From: Chitinophagaceae bacterium
GTDB lineage: Bacteria > Bacteroidota > Bacteroidia > Chitinophagales > Chitinophagaceae
Direction: 5' to 3'
DNA length: 8,717 nt
Assembly: GCA_025963615.1 (NCBI GenBank)
Contig: JAOQAL010000039.1
Span: forward strand, 1 to 8,717
The position numbers and the translations under genes are program-made. The notes under the pieces are model-generated. The model was given only the letters and a program-made list of their open reading frames with translations, did no database searches and was not told the DNA's origin. Positions 1-7,185 of the stretch are shown here, piece by piece (position 1 is the stretch's first letter; each line of letters opens with the position of its first letter).

Positions 1-1135
1 ATTCTGTTCCAACGGGCATAATTCTCCGGTTGAGGTCAAACAGGCCCAATTCGTTTATGTTCCCGGCATCATTGCGTAAGGCTGAATCCCAATCAACCTG
101 GTGCAACAGGCTATACCAGGTGAACCCAATAACAGGAATGCCATCGTGCCTCAGTCGGTGTACGTTGGCCCACTGCTTAAGAAGCCATTCCTTGCTTGCT
201 GGCATTTTTAAATTCGTTTCCGTGTGCATGATGGGAAGCTTATATCTCTTATAGTACTGACTGGTAATCACATAGTATCCGAATATTTCACCTGCGGCCT
301 GCGTATGACCGTCGGGAAACACCAAGTGTTCATTGGTCACATAATAATCATTTCCCATTATACACCTGGCCTTTACCTGGTTGGTTGTGAACCAACTGTA
401 TTCATCAGCCGTCATTCCATTTTGCAATAAATATTCATACATCGTTACATTTAAAGGATAGCCATAGGTAAGGTCAAGAGAAAGAAAACGTTTTTGATTT
501 AAGAAGCGTGCTAAAGGAACCGCCTGGGGCTCCATGGCGTGAAAATATTCGGAAGATTCGCTTTGAATGAAGGTGGCGTCGGGTTGCATTTTTAAAATAT
601 TATGCATAGCCATGACATTTGCCTTGCATAAGTGTTTCATTGCAGTTACAAAAGCCCTGTCCGATTGTAATCGTTCATTCCACCAGCCATATTGCGCGGA
701 AAACATCGCTGTTATAAATATTTCGTTAACTGGAGTATATAATTGCAGGTAAGAAAAGCGCTGGGAAAACGCCTTGGCATATTCAGCGAAATAATGAGGG
801 AAATCTGGATTTTGAAAATTTCCAATCCAGTCCGGTACTCCAAAATGACAAAGATCCACAATGGGAGTTATATGCAATTGCCTTAAACTGTTAAAAGTTT
901 CATCGGCGAATGACCAATCATATTGGTTGGGACCTAAATGTGTTTTGTACCAGGGAGGGCCATACCGCAGGAATTCGATGCCCAATCCTTTAACGAGTTG
1001 GAAATCTTCATTCCATTTCTGGTAATGACAGGTCTTTTCCAGCTCATCGACTCGTTTTGTTCTTCCATCAGGTAGGAGGATAGTTGGGTTACTGTTTTCA
1101 ATTCCTGTAGCAAACATGAATTTATTGCTAGTCAT
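1..1135 (-). CDS. GH1-type glycoside hydrolase-like protein, 3' end outside window
   Basis: The reading frame starts at the ATG at 1135 and stays open to the left edge (378 codons seen). The fold is a family 1 (clan GH-A) TIM barrel. The acid/base motif TPVNE places the catalytic glutamate at E138. The HTETN motif places the putative nucleophile at E306. GNDYY (261-265) matches the GH1 G-x-NYY element, and TWYSLLHQVDW (339-349) matches the GH1 WSLLDNFEW element. The spacing of these motifs is right for the family. It aligns clearly with the N-terminal half of the neighbour at 1265-3220, so the two are paralogues. No signal peptide is visible, so it is probably cytosolic. It lies 129 nt downstream of that neighbour and is probably in the same operon. 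The active-site motifs deviate from textbook NEP and TENG (NEI, TETN), so the substrate and even hydrolytic activity are open. A second in-frame ATG at codon 7 is possible. Most of the GH1 domain is present; whether a further domain follows cannot be seen. Confidence 0.88.
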   Translation of the reverse strand, partial: MTSNKFMFATGIENSNPTILLPDGRTKRVDELEKTCHYQKWNEDFQLVKGLGIEFLRYGPPWYKTHLGPNQYDWSFADETFNSLRQLHITPIVDLCHFGVPDWIGNFQNPDFPHYFAEYAKAFSQRFSYLQLYTPVNEIFITAMFSAQYGWWNERLQSDRAFVTAMKHLCKANVMAMHNILKMQPDATFIQSESSEYFHAMEPQAVPLARFLNQKRFLSLDLTYGYPLNVTMYEYLLQNGMTADEYSWFTTNQVKARCIMGNDYYVTNEHLVFPDGHTQAAGEIFGYYVITSQYYKRYKLPIMHTETNLKMPASKEWLLKQWANVHRLRHDGIPVIGFTWYSLLHQVDWDSALRNDAGNINELGLFDLNRRIMPVGTE

Positions 1136-1264
1136 CGATTTGAATTTTAGGGTGCCGGTTCAGATAACAGATGATTAGAGTTCAAAAATCAGCTTTCATT
1201 ATCCCGGTAAAAAAAGTACAATAAGGCTATCAACGCATTCGGAAAGTTTTTATTTTTGCAATTA

Positions 1265-3220
1265 CTATTTTTCTGAAATTAACATGTCAGAATTTATCCA
1301 GCACCCCGTATCGGTTTCAGCTTGCCAGAAACCTTCGGCCTCATCGATAAAAAGATCTAAAGCGTCGTTGCATAGCTTAGAAAACAGCGGAGCAGATGTA
1401 ATGATATCAAAATATCTATTAAGTTTTTTTGGATCTTCTTTATTATTCGGTTGCCTCACGCTGTAATTCTTTTCTTGCCACATCGAACCAAAGGGGAAAC
1501 CAATCTTGCCTGACAGTGAATCGTCCTTCGCTAATATTAATAAGTGGAAACCTGCATTTTTATAAAGGAGCGTATCAATAGCTGAAAATTCACCGGTGTT
1601 CATTTCAGCTGTATTTCCGTCTCTTTCCGGGAGGGGTACGATTGATAAATTCATACAGGGTATTCCATATCGGAGCCTTAATTTTTTAAGCAGGGAAATA
1701 GCGGAATCGGAAATGATATATTCATCTTCCATATTCCGGTAATCCGTATTTATTACGGCCCAGGGATTATAGGCCCTGATAAATGATCGAACGCGGTCTT
1801 GATTTATTAAATGCCCTTCTGAAAATTTGGCTGTTATATAGGAAATTCCGCGGCGGCGGCATGTTTCTATAACAGCATGGTTTATGGGATTTTCATTTTC
1901 AATAATAAGCAGGGGACTTGGTTTAATTCGATCATTTTTTCTTGCAAAATTCTTTTGGTTCCACCAGCCCTTTTCTGATAATAAGGGATGATCATAATTT
2001 CCCGTGGCAGTGAGTGATTTGATCATTTTTGTCAGGGCTGTCTCGCATAGCCTGCCACTACCAACATCAAAAACTCCTGACTCATAGTGATCATTTTCCT
2101 TAGTCAATAAACTATTCCAGTCATAAGCTCCCAATAAGGACCAGACAGTTACTGCTCTGATATCAATTCCATCTTTTTTAAGAATACAGGCAGTTTCCCA
2201 GGTCTCCGATAGCCAGCGTAGTTGTTCTTCGCGGGTACAATCTAAATGGCATTCTGTGACCGCCATAGGCGATTTGTAACGTTGCCAGGCTTCACGCAAC
2301 AAAGGTCCGGGTCCTGCGCTGTGGCCTGTTCTGGCCGCTTCAACATCCGCATACCAATGTTGGCCGTTACTCCCAATTTCTGAATGCGGATATTTTTTTG
2401 TATCGGAATCAAGATACCTTTCTGAAGTGACATAGTAATTGAAACCCATAATATCCGGCCGGCAGTTATTTTCTAAAAAGAATTCGAGCGTTTGATTCGG
2501 AATCCCGGATCCAGTCAGATAATTCCAGAAAAAATGTTGTGGATCTACTTTCCCAAATAATATATCATAGGTTAACCATCGACGTTCATTTTCAAAGTCA
2601 GCCTGGTAAGATAGTAAAGGGCTACTATATGTTTTTGATAAATCTTCGGTCTGGATCAGACAGGCGCCAGGATTAATTTTCCTGATTGCCTGCATGGACA
2701 ATACGATTCCTTTCAACTGGTTCAGGAATATCTTTATAAAACTAAGCTCATTAATATCATGAGGATACCAAAAACCATAAAGACCGCTGAATCTTGCGGT
2801 GGTCAACGGCTCATTGATGGGTGTAAAATATTGTATCCATGGAAATTTCTCAGCTACCCTGGCGGCATAAGCAGCAAGTTTCACAGGAAAATCTTCGTCC
2901 AGAAGATTGGTATATCGGGGGCCACTTCCATGATGTAATAATCCGGCAACCGGAACCATATTATATTCCCTGATTAAATTTAATTGCCGTTCAGTCCAAT
3001 CCCAATTGATTTTCTTGCCCTGTAAAGGTTGATGCCGTTCCCATAAAACAGGATATCTAATTTTGGAAAAACCGAGCGCGGCAATTTTTTTTATATCATT
3101 TGCTCTGTCATAATGACCAGTCATCTCTAACTGATCCCGGTATTGATCGTTTACCCGGTTGATAGTGCATTCAACACCTCCCCAAAGTTCAGGATTGGAA
3201 ACTGGTAAGTTTGTGTCCAT
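1265..3220 (-). CDS. Fusion protein: GH1-type glycosidase domain plus degenerate RmlD-like domain
   Basis: This 651-residue protein has two domains. Residues about 8-410 form a GH1 TIM barrel: TPINEP with acid/base E137, GFNYYVTSE (259-267), the putative nucleophile E323 in AVTECH, and VWSLLGAYDW (359-368). Residues about 436-635 resemble the dTDP-4-dehydrorhamnose reductase (RmlD) fold: a beta-strand/helix start at 437-460, then RAYNPWAVIN (482-491), matching the RmlD RPDVVIN element, then RLRYGI and a following strand (515-530). The RmlD part looks inactive: the GxxGxxG cofactor loop is replaced by ENENPIN (441-447), the STD motif is lost, no YxxxK is found at the expected place, and it is about 100 residues shorter than a full RmlD. 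The start at 3220 leaves the conserved ELWGGVE segment at residues 11-17 and overlaps the end of glf by 32 nt. No signal peptide is seen. I recall similar GH1-RmlD fusions near glf in other bacteria; this is memory, not a search. The reaction is unknown. Confidence 0.85.
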   Translation of the reverse strand: MDTNLPVSNPELWGGVECTINRVNDQYRDQLEMTGHYDRANDIKKIAALGFSKIRYPVLWERHQPLQGKKINWDWTERQLNLIREYNMVPVAGLLHHGSGPRYTNLLDEDFPVKLAAYAARVAEKFPWIQYFTPINEPLTTARFSGLYGFWYPHDINELSFIKIFLNQLKGIVLSMQAIRKINPGACLIQTEDLSKTYSSPLLSYQADFENERRWLTYDILFGKVDPQHFFWNYLTGSGIPNQTLEFFLENNCRPDIMGFNYYVTSERYLDSDTKKYPHSEIGSNGQHWYADVEAARTGHSAGPGPLLREAWQRYKSPMAVTECHLDCTREEQLRWLSETWETACILKKDGIDIRAVTVWSLLGAYDWNSLLTKENDHYESGVFDVGSGRLCETALTKMIKSLTATGNYDHPLLSEKGWWNQKNFARKNDRIKPSPLLIIENENPINHAVIETCRRRGISYITAKFSEGHLINQDRVRSFIRAYNPWAVINTDYRNMEDEYIISDSAISLLKKLRLRYGIPCMNLSIVPLPERDGNTAEMNTGEFSAIDTLLYKNAGFHLLILAKDDSLSGKIGFPFGSMWQEKNYSVRQPNNKEDPKKLNRYFDIITSAPLFSKLCNDALDLFIDEAEGFWQAETDTGCWINSDMLISEK

Positions 3221-4331
3221 TTAGTTGACGGTCATTTGCGGCAAAAGCGATGAGTGTCTTATGTAACTTTAATGATTGGGCCACCACCTGGTCCATGTTA
3301 TAATATTTATAGGTCGCTAGCCTTCCGGTAAAATATACATTTTTTAAACCGGCAGCCAATACCTGGTATTTTTTATATAACTCGGCATTTTCTGTTCTTG
3401 GAACAGGATAATAAGGATCACCTTCCTGTTTGGGATACTCATATACGATAGTAGTTTGCGGATGCTTTTGTCCCGTCAGGTATTTAAATTCTGTAACACG
3501 GGTATAAGGATGTTCGTTGGGATAATTGACGGTGCCCGTTGCCTGAAATATTTCCGCCCCGATAGTTTCAAATTTAAACTCTATAGAACGGTAAGGTAAT
3601 TTTCCATAACAATAGTCAAAATAATAATCGATAGGTCCTGTATAGATCATTTCCCGGAAAGGAATTAAATCCGAAATCTCTTTATAGTCTGTATTCAGCA
3701 GCACTTTAATATTAGGATGCGATAACATGTTTTCAAACATTTTTGTATAACCATGCAGTGGCATACCCTGATAAATATCTGAAAAGTAGCGATCATCGCG
3801 GTTTTTGCGGGTTGGAATGCGCGCGGTAACGGATGCATCCAGTTCCGAAGGATCCAGGCCCCATTGCTTTTTTGTATAGGATTTAAAAAATTTCTCATAC
3901 AATTCACGTCCCACTTTGTTAACTACAACATCTTCTGAGGTTAGTATTGGTGTTTTCCGTTCCGCCCTGCACTGTAAAAAATTTTCGACATCGTCAGTGG
4001 AAAGTTTCAAACCGTAAAGCATATTTATAGTATTCAGGTTTATTGGAATCGGAACCAGCATACCATCTACACTGGCCAATACCCTGTGCTCATAAGGGCG
4101 CCAGGGTGTAAACTGACTCAAGTATTTGTATACTTCCTCACTATTTGTATGGAAGATATGTGGACCATATTTATGCACTAGAATGCCCTCCGTGTTGTAA
4201 AAATCATACGTATTGCCGCCAATATGATTTCTTTTGTCAACGAGAAGGACTTTTTTCCCAGACTGGGACGCGAGGCGTTCGGCCAATACGGATCCTGCAA
4301 ACCCTGCGCCTACAATTAAGTAATCAAACAT
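3189..4331 (-). CDS. glf: UDP-galactopyranose mutase
   Basis: This flavoenzyme interconverts UDP-galactopyranose and UDP-galactofuranose in the cytosol, supplying galactofuranose for glycans. The 380-residue length is typical. From the chosen start the protein opens with FDYLIVGAGFAG, the FAD-binding GxGxxG loop (G8, G10, G13). GGNTYD (38-43), YGPHIFHT (55-62), TKKQWG (153-158), an arginine in TARIPTR (R171), R278 in YTRVTEFK, and the C-terminal TGRLATYKYYNMDQ segment (335-348) are all hallmarks of bacterial Glf, including the usual FAD- and substrate-contacting arginines. An in-frame ATG 17 codons upstream (4382) would add a lysine-rich tail unlike the family, so ATG 4331 is preferred. That start overlaps the stop of the upstream glycosyltransferase by 8 nt, and the 3' end overlaps the GH1-RmlD gene by 32 nt, which suggests translational coupling. 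It is intact and is the most securely identified gene here. Confidence 0.97.
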   Translation of the reverse strand: MFDYLIVGAGFAGSVLAERLASQSGKKVLLVDKRNHIGGNTYDFYNTEGILVHKYGPHIFHTNSEEVYKYLSQFTPWRPYEHRVLASVDGMLVPIPINLNTINMLYGLKLSTDDVENFLQCRAERKTPILTSEDVVVNKVGRELYEKFFKSYTKKQWGLDPSELDASVTARIPTRKNRDDRYFSDIYQGMPLHGYTKMFENMLSHPNIKVLLNTDYKEISDLIPFREMIYTGPIDYYFDYCYGKLPYRSIEFKFETIGAEIFQATGTVNYPNEHPYTRVTEFKYLTGQKHPQTTIVYEYPKQEGDPYYPVPRTENAELYKKYQVLAAGLKNVYFTGRLATYKYYNMDQVVAQSLKLHKTLIAFAANDRQLNGHKLTSFQS

Positions 4332-5463
4332 ATTGATTTTTGTTTTCTTTAGTGATTTGGTTTGACAAGATTTTCTTTTCAAGGAGCGTCATCATTTTTT
4401 TCCAGGTATTCTCCCATGAAATATCGGCCAGGAATTCATCTACCTCCTCCCGCCACTGCGGATCCGACTTCTTTTTTATTCCCCACTCAATCCCTTTTAC
4501 AAAGTCTTCAGGAGTATCAGCGATATAGACTAGTTTGCTTTTCCCATATGATTTTATAATATCATTGATGGGGGTGGACACCACGGGCAAGCCGCCTGCG
4601 AGGTATTCGGGTGTTTTAGTCGGACTGATATAGCGCGTGGATTCATTATTCGCAAAAGGAATGATCGCAACATCCCAACCTGTCATAAAATGAGGCAGTT
4701 GCTCATACGTTTTTTGCCCTGTATAATGTATGTTATTGCCCTGCGGCAGGGTAGCCGGATCAATCTTGACAATCGGGCCAATTATTATAAATTGCCAGGC
4801 AGGTCTTAAAATTGCTATCTGTGAAAGTAAATTCAAATCAAACCGTTCGTCTATCACCCCGAAAAACCCAATACGGGGATAACCAATAGTTGTGGGGTTT
4901 TCATCTGTTGTTTCCAATAATCTTGATTTCCCAAAATGTATTTTATCGATGCTGCTGGGAAAGGGATAAATATCGCTATGCAAATGTTTTTTTGCCTCGT
5001 ACAAACTATGCCCCCCGGTAAATACCAAATCGGCTTTTTTGAGCAGTAAGACTTCATTTTCTTTGATGGAAGAAGGAGCAAAGCTGAAGGCGGATAATTC
5101 GTCCATACAGTCATAAATAATGAGGTCCGGAGTTGGCAAACCATTTCCAATTGGCAAGGCCATGGGCGAATAGTACCAGGCGATGTATTCACGAACCTTA
5201 TATTTCTCAAAGAAATCTTTTAATAATCCGCGTTGTTCTTCAATATCGTCTACCTGTCTGTCCGGAGACGACGCCACAATATGTGGCACTATAACCCATA
5301 CTTTTTCCTTACTTAATGTTATTTCCAGGTAACTGGTTTCAGTATTAAAGACGGGTTCTTCAACAACAAAAACCCGGAAATGTTGGGCAAACCGGGTCAG
5401 CAAATGCTGGGGCCGCTGATACACAAAATTCCAACGTAGGTGACAAAAACAAATTATATCCAT
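4324..5463 (-). CDS. GT-B fold glycosyltransferase (GT4/GT1-like)
   Basis: This 379-residue protein is a GT-B glycosyltransferase. The N-terminus DIICFCHLRWNFVYQRPQHL (2-21) is typical of a group of bacterial transferases that begin with a short strand and an H-L-R-W-x-F-V-x-Q-R-P-Q-H element. A Y-D-C-M-D-E-L segment (117-123) ends the acceptor domain. The donor domain starts near GFFG (199-202) and carries the nucleotide-sugar site SPTKTPEYLAGGLPVVST (280-297), including the E-x-x-x-x-G-x-P-V-V pattern of family 4 enzymes (E286). There is no signal peptide or membrane segment, so it is cytosolic or membrane-associated. It is the first gene of the operon and overlaps glf by 8 nt, so UDP-galactofuranose is a plausible donor, but donor and acceptor specificity cannot be read from the sequence. 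The start at 5463 fits the conserved N-terminal motif exactly. Confidence 0.92.
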   Translation of the reverse strand: MDIICFCHLRWNFVYQRPQHLLTRFAQHFRVFVVEEPVFNTETSYLEITLSKEKVWVIVPHIVASSPDRQVDDIEEQRGLLKDFFEKYKVREYIAWYYSPMALPIGNGLPTPDLIIYDCMDELSAFSFAPSSIKENEVLLLKKADLVFTGGHSLYEAKKHLHSDIYPFPSSIDKIHFGKSRLLETTDENPTTIGYPRIGFFGVIDERFDLNLLSQIAILRPAWQFIIIGPIVKIDPATLPQGNNIHYTGQKTYEQLPHFMTGWDVAIIPFANNESTRYISPTKTPEYLAGGLPVVSTPINDIIKSYGKSKLVYIADTPEDFVKGIEWGIKKKSDPQWREEVDEFLADISWENTWKKMMTLLEKKILSNQITKENKNQYV

Positions 5464-5541
5464 GCCCTTATTGGAAAAAAGAATGTGCCATTTAAGTTTA
5501 TCCGGTATTCACCGACACGGTCAAACAAGGGAAACATTTAT

Positions 5542-5557
5542 GTGTAAAATTTTATAC
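5542..5557. promoter_or_regulatory. AT-rich 16-nt palindrome overlapping the possible promoter
   Basis: GTGTAAAATTTTATAC is self-complementary over 8+8 positions, with one G-T pair as the only deviation. It covers the possible -10 region of the glycosyltransferase promoter, so it could be a repressor site. AT-rich palindromes also arise by chance, so this is tentative. Confidence 0.25.
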
Positions 5558-5578
5558 TTTTTTTATTTAAATGGGCAA
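5551..5578 (-). promoter_or_regulatory. Possible promoter for the glycosyltransferase-glf operon
   Basis: On the minus strand a TTG (5578-5576) is followed, after 19 nt, by TATAAA (5556-5551). The spacing suits a Bacteroidota sigma-A promoter, but the downstream element does not match TAnnTTTG. It would give a leader of roughly 80 nt before the ATG at 5463. This is a weak, position-based call. Confidence 0.25.
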
Positions 5579-5625
5579 AAAATAATACAAGAAAAGTTTT
5601 AGTAAAGCAAATTCCCGACTTGATA

Positions 5626-5646
5626 TACTTTATAGCATTTAAAGTA
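5626..5646. promoter_or_regulatory. 7-bp inverted repeat, possible operator
   Basis: TACTTTA (5626-5632) and TAAAGTA (5640-5646) are exact inverted copies separated by 7 nt. The site lies about 165 bp upstream of the glycosyltransferase start, and about 50 bp upstream of the possible promoter in the direction of transcription. The symmetry suits a dimeric regulator, but no cognate regulator is adjacent and no T-run follows on either strand to make it a terminator. Confidence 0.3.
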
Positions 5647-5677
5647 AACACAAATGTCTATCAATCCCATAAATTAC

Positions 5678-5738
5678 AGAATTCCTGATTCAATTTTTCA
5701 AGCCAGTACTTATTCAGTGGGGAAATAGAATTCCTGAT
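5678..5738. repeat. 12-bp direct repeat pair
   Basis: AGAATTCCTGAT occurs at 5678-5689 and again at 5727-5738, 49 bp apart, in non-coding DNA. It could be a regulator-binding pair or the trace of a short duplication; the bases between and around the copies do not extend the match. Confidence 0.45.
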
Positions 5739-5779
5739 AAAACTCAGCCATTTTTTAAAAGACTATGCTTATAAGTTGA

Positions 5780-6235
5780 TTAATTACCAAAAGATAACAG
5801 GTAAATCAGGTGAACACCCAAAGCAAAAAAAACATGGCCCCAGAAAATAACAAAAAGGTACGCGGGGACTTTTATTCGGGGCGGGTAAGGATGCAGGACG
5901 AAAAACACCCTCCATATACAAACTGCCAGGATACCGGTGATGATCCCAAATAAAAGACAATAGTTGAGTCCCGGGTTCCCAATACCTTTTGACCAAAGCC
6001 AGTAATAAATTAAAGAGAAAACAATTCCCACGAGGTAGTGCACGAGGAGACCCGTAAGTATTGCAGAATTGGAACCCGAAAGTCCTCCGTTTGGAGTTGT
6101 CTGCCCCGTAATCATTGTTCCCAGGATTTTTACAACCTTAAATCGTTTGCCGGTAATGAATGAGATAAGATATATAAAGGCTGTCATTACGATGGTGCCG
6201 GTGATACCAGCCAGGATCGACTTTGGAATATTCAT
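5780..6235 (-). CDS. Four-helix integral membrane protein of unknown function
   Basis: This 151-residue protein is almost entirely hydrophobic. Four membrane segments can be read at about 7-27, 60-82, 90-113 and 124-147. The first contains a Gly/Thr-rich helix (AGITGTIVMTAF, 9-20). LVHYLVGI (64-71) in the second and a short loop HPYPP (115-119) after the third look like conserved positions, since similar layouts occur in uncharacterised Bacteroidota membrane proteins as I remember them. I cannot assign a named family. No signal peptide cleavage site, catalytic motif or metal ligand set is evident beyond two histidines in or near membrane segments (H65, H115). It lies 94 nt downstream of a response regulator gene on the same strand with no clear terminator between them, so co-transcription is possible. 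Confidence 0.82.
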   Translation of the reverse strand: MNIPKSILAGITGTIVMTAFIYLISFITGKRFKVVKILGTMITGQTTPNGGLSGSNSAILTGLLVHYLVGIVFSLIYYWLWSKGIGNPGLNYCLLFGIITGILAVCIWRVFFVLHPYPPRIKVPAYLFVIFWGHVFFALGVHLIYLLSFGN

Positions 6236-6329
6236 GAACTTTTCTAAGGAAAAGACAAATCACCTGCCACGCTTTGGTAAGTCCGATGCATGACTTTTTT
6301 ATCAATTAAAGATTAGTAAAAGGAATTAA

Positions 6330-6755
6330 CTACTTCACGTAATTCGGAGATACACACTCCTGCCAATATTCCACTATTATTTTTATAGTACGCTTTAAAT
6401 GTTCAAAGTTGCCCGGTTTGATAAAAAAGCCCTGGATCGATTTGGAGTATGCGTCAATTACATGGCGTTGTTCAGCACTTGTGGTAAAAAATAAGTAAGG
6501 AATAGATTTTAATCTCAAATCTTCGTTGTTATGGACTTTTTCTCTCAATTCCACCCCATTTAATTTAGGCATATTAATGTCCGAAAAAATAATAAAAGGC
6601 TCAATAGCTGTATCGATGAGGAATTCCAATGCCCATTCGCCATCGCCAAAGAAAATAATTTCATTTCCGTAATGGAGTTCTTTAAAAACTTCAGTCAGAA
6701 TTTCCTGGTCTTCTACATCGTCCTCTATTATTATGATAGGTCCGCTTTTGTTCAT
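6330..6755 (-). CDS. Single-domain CheY-like response regulator
   Basis: This 141-residue protein is a receiver domain with no output domain. The acidic pocket is E11-D12-D13, the phospho-acceptor is D59 in FSDINMPKLNG, the switch threonine is T91 in YLFFTTSA, and the conserved lysine is K113 in FFIKPG. The K-P pair is followed by a final amphipathic helix. All residues needed for phosphorylation are present, so it should be a functional phospho-relay or allosteric partner in the cytosol. No histidine kinase is present in the window, so its partner is encoded elsewhere. This small receiver subfamily is common in Bacteroidota, often beside bacteriophytochrome or hybrid kinases. An AAAGGA element lies about 10 nt before the ATG, one of the better ribosome-binding sites in the window. 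The gene is divergent from the DUF1328 cassette. Confidence 0.95.
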   Translation of the reverse strand: MNKSGPIIIIEDDVEDQEILTEVFKELHYGNEIIFFGDGEWALEFLIDTAIEPFIIFSDINMPKLNGVELREKVHNNEDLRLKSIPYLFFTTSAEQRHVIDAYSKSIQGFFIKPGNFEHLKRTIKIIVEYWQECVSPNYVK

Positions 6756-7017
6756 TTAAAGTGTTTCCTTTAACTCGTTACGTCTAAAAATGATACCAGG
6801 AAAAGACAATGATGAAACGGGGTGAAGAAGGCGAATCAATTCCCAACGCCAGCCTGTAAAGTATTTTTCCTGATAAAATAAAAGGCTCCGCATTGAAATG
6901 TTGAAAAAAATACTCAAAGAACCAATAAAATAACAAATCTAAGGTTCAAATACAGGTGGCATGAGATTATAATGTAATGCTAAGTAAATCAATTCATCAA
7001 ATTTAAAACTAATTACC
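6756..7017. promoter_or_regulatory. Divergent intergenic region between response regulator and DUF1328 gene
   Basis: These 262 bp should hold promoters for both directions. No clean Bacteroidota TTG-N19-TAnnTTTG pair was found for either gene. A TATAAT (6968-6973) sits about 45 nt before the DUF1328 start, but without a recognisable upstream element. A distant AT-only inverted repeat (6860-6868 with 6906-6914) is too weak to interpret. Confidence 0.5.
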
Positions 7018-7185
7018 ATGCTACGTTGGACAATTATTTTCTTCGTCATTGCCATCATTGCTGCAATTTTTGGTTTTGGTGGAATCGCAGCCGGCGCTGC
7101 CTCTATTGCAAAAATTCTTTTTTATATTTTTCTGATTTTGTTTATTCTTTCCCTTGTATCGGGGATTTTTCGGAAAACGGAATAA
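7018..7185 (+). CDS. DUF1328 (YtjA-like) small membrane protein
   Basis: This is a 55-codon gene. The peptide starts [16 protein letters not shown] and has two hydrophobic spans, about 4-19 and 31-50, flanking the FGFGGIA turn (18-24) and an AAGAASIAK stretch (23-31), then a short basic end FRKTE. Length, W4, the GFGG turn and the two-span layout match DUF1328, the family of E. coli YtjA. These proteins sit in the inner membrane; their function is not established, and they are often linked to stress or stationary-phase regulons. It is the first gene of a five-gene plus-strand cluster, 106 nt upstream of the YtxH gene. It starts at the only suitable ATG, preceded by an AT-rich leader without a clear Shine-Dalgarno sequence. 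Confidence 0.93.
   Translation: MLRWTIIFFVIAIIAAIFGFGGIAAGAASIAKILFYIFLILFILSLVSGIFRKTE

Larger units (their letters stand above)
5464..5779. other. Intergenic leader upstream of the carbohydrate operon
   Basis: This is 316 bp of AT-rich DNA between the membrane protein gene and the glycosyltransferase gene, both on the minus strand. It contains a possible promoter (5551-5578), an AT palindrome (5542-5557), a 7-bp inverted repeat (5626-5646) and a 12-bp direct repeat (5678-5689 and 5727-5738). A stop-to-stop minus-strand frame of 33 codons (5661-5762) has no ATG and is not called as a gene. No convincing terminator for the membrane protein gene was found. Confidence 0.7.

Noticed and set aside
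30..752. Three plus-strand frames of 61-74 codons near the left edge
   Set aside because: They lie antisense to the GH1 frame, which carries the catalytic motifs throughout this stretch. Their translations show no domain or coherent composition.
4332..4382. Longer glf product starting at ATG 4382
   Set aside because: It adds 17 basic residues before the FAD-binding start that Glf proteins lack; ATG 4331 fits the family and gives the short overlap with the upstream gene.
6279..6301. Plus-strand terminator-like hairpin AAGTC/GACTT followed by T residues
   Set aside because: The stem is 5 bp and no plus-strand gene lies upstream. On the strand of the flanking genes there is no T-run after it.
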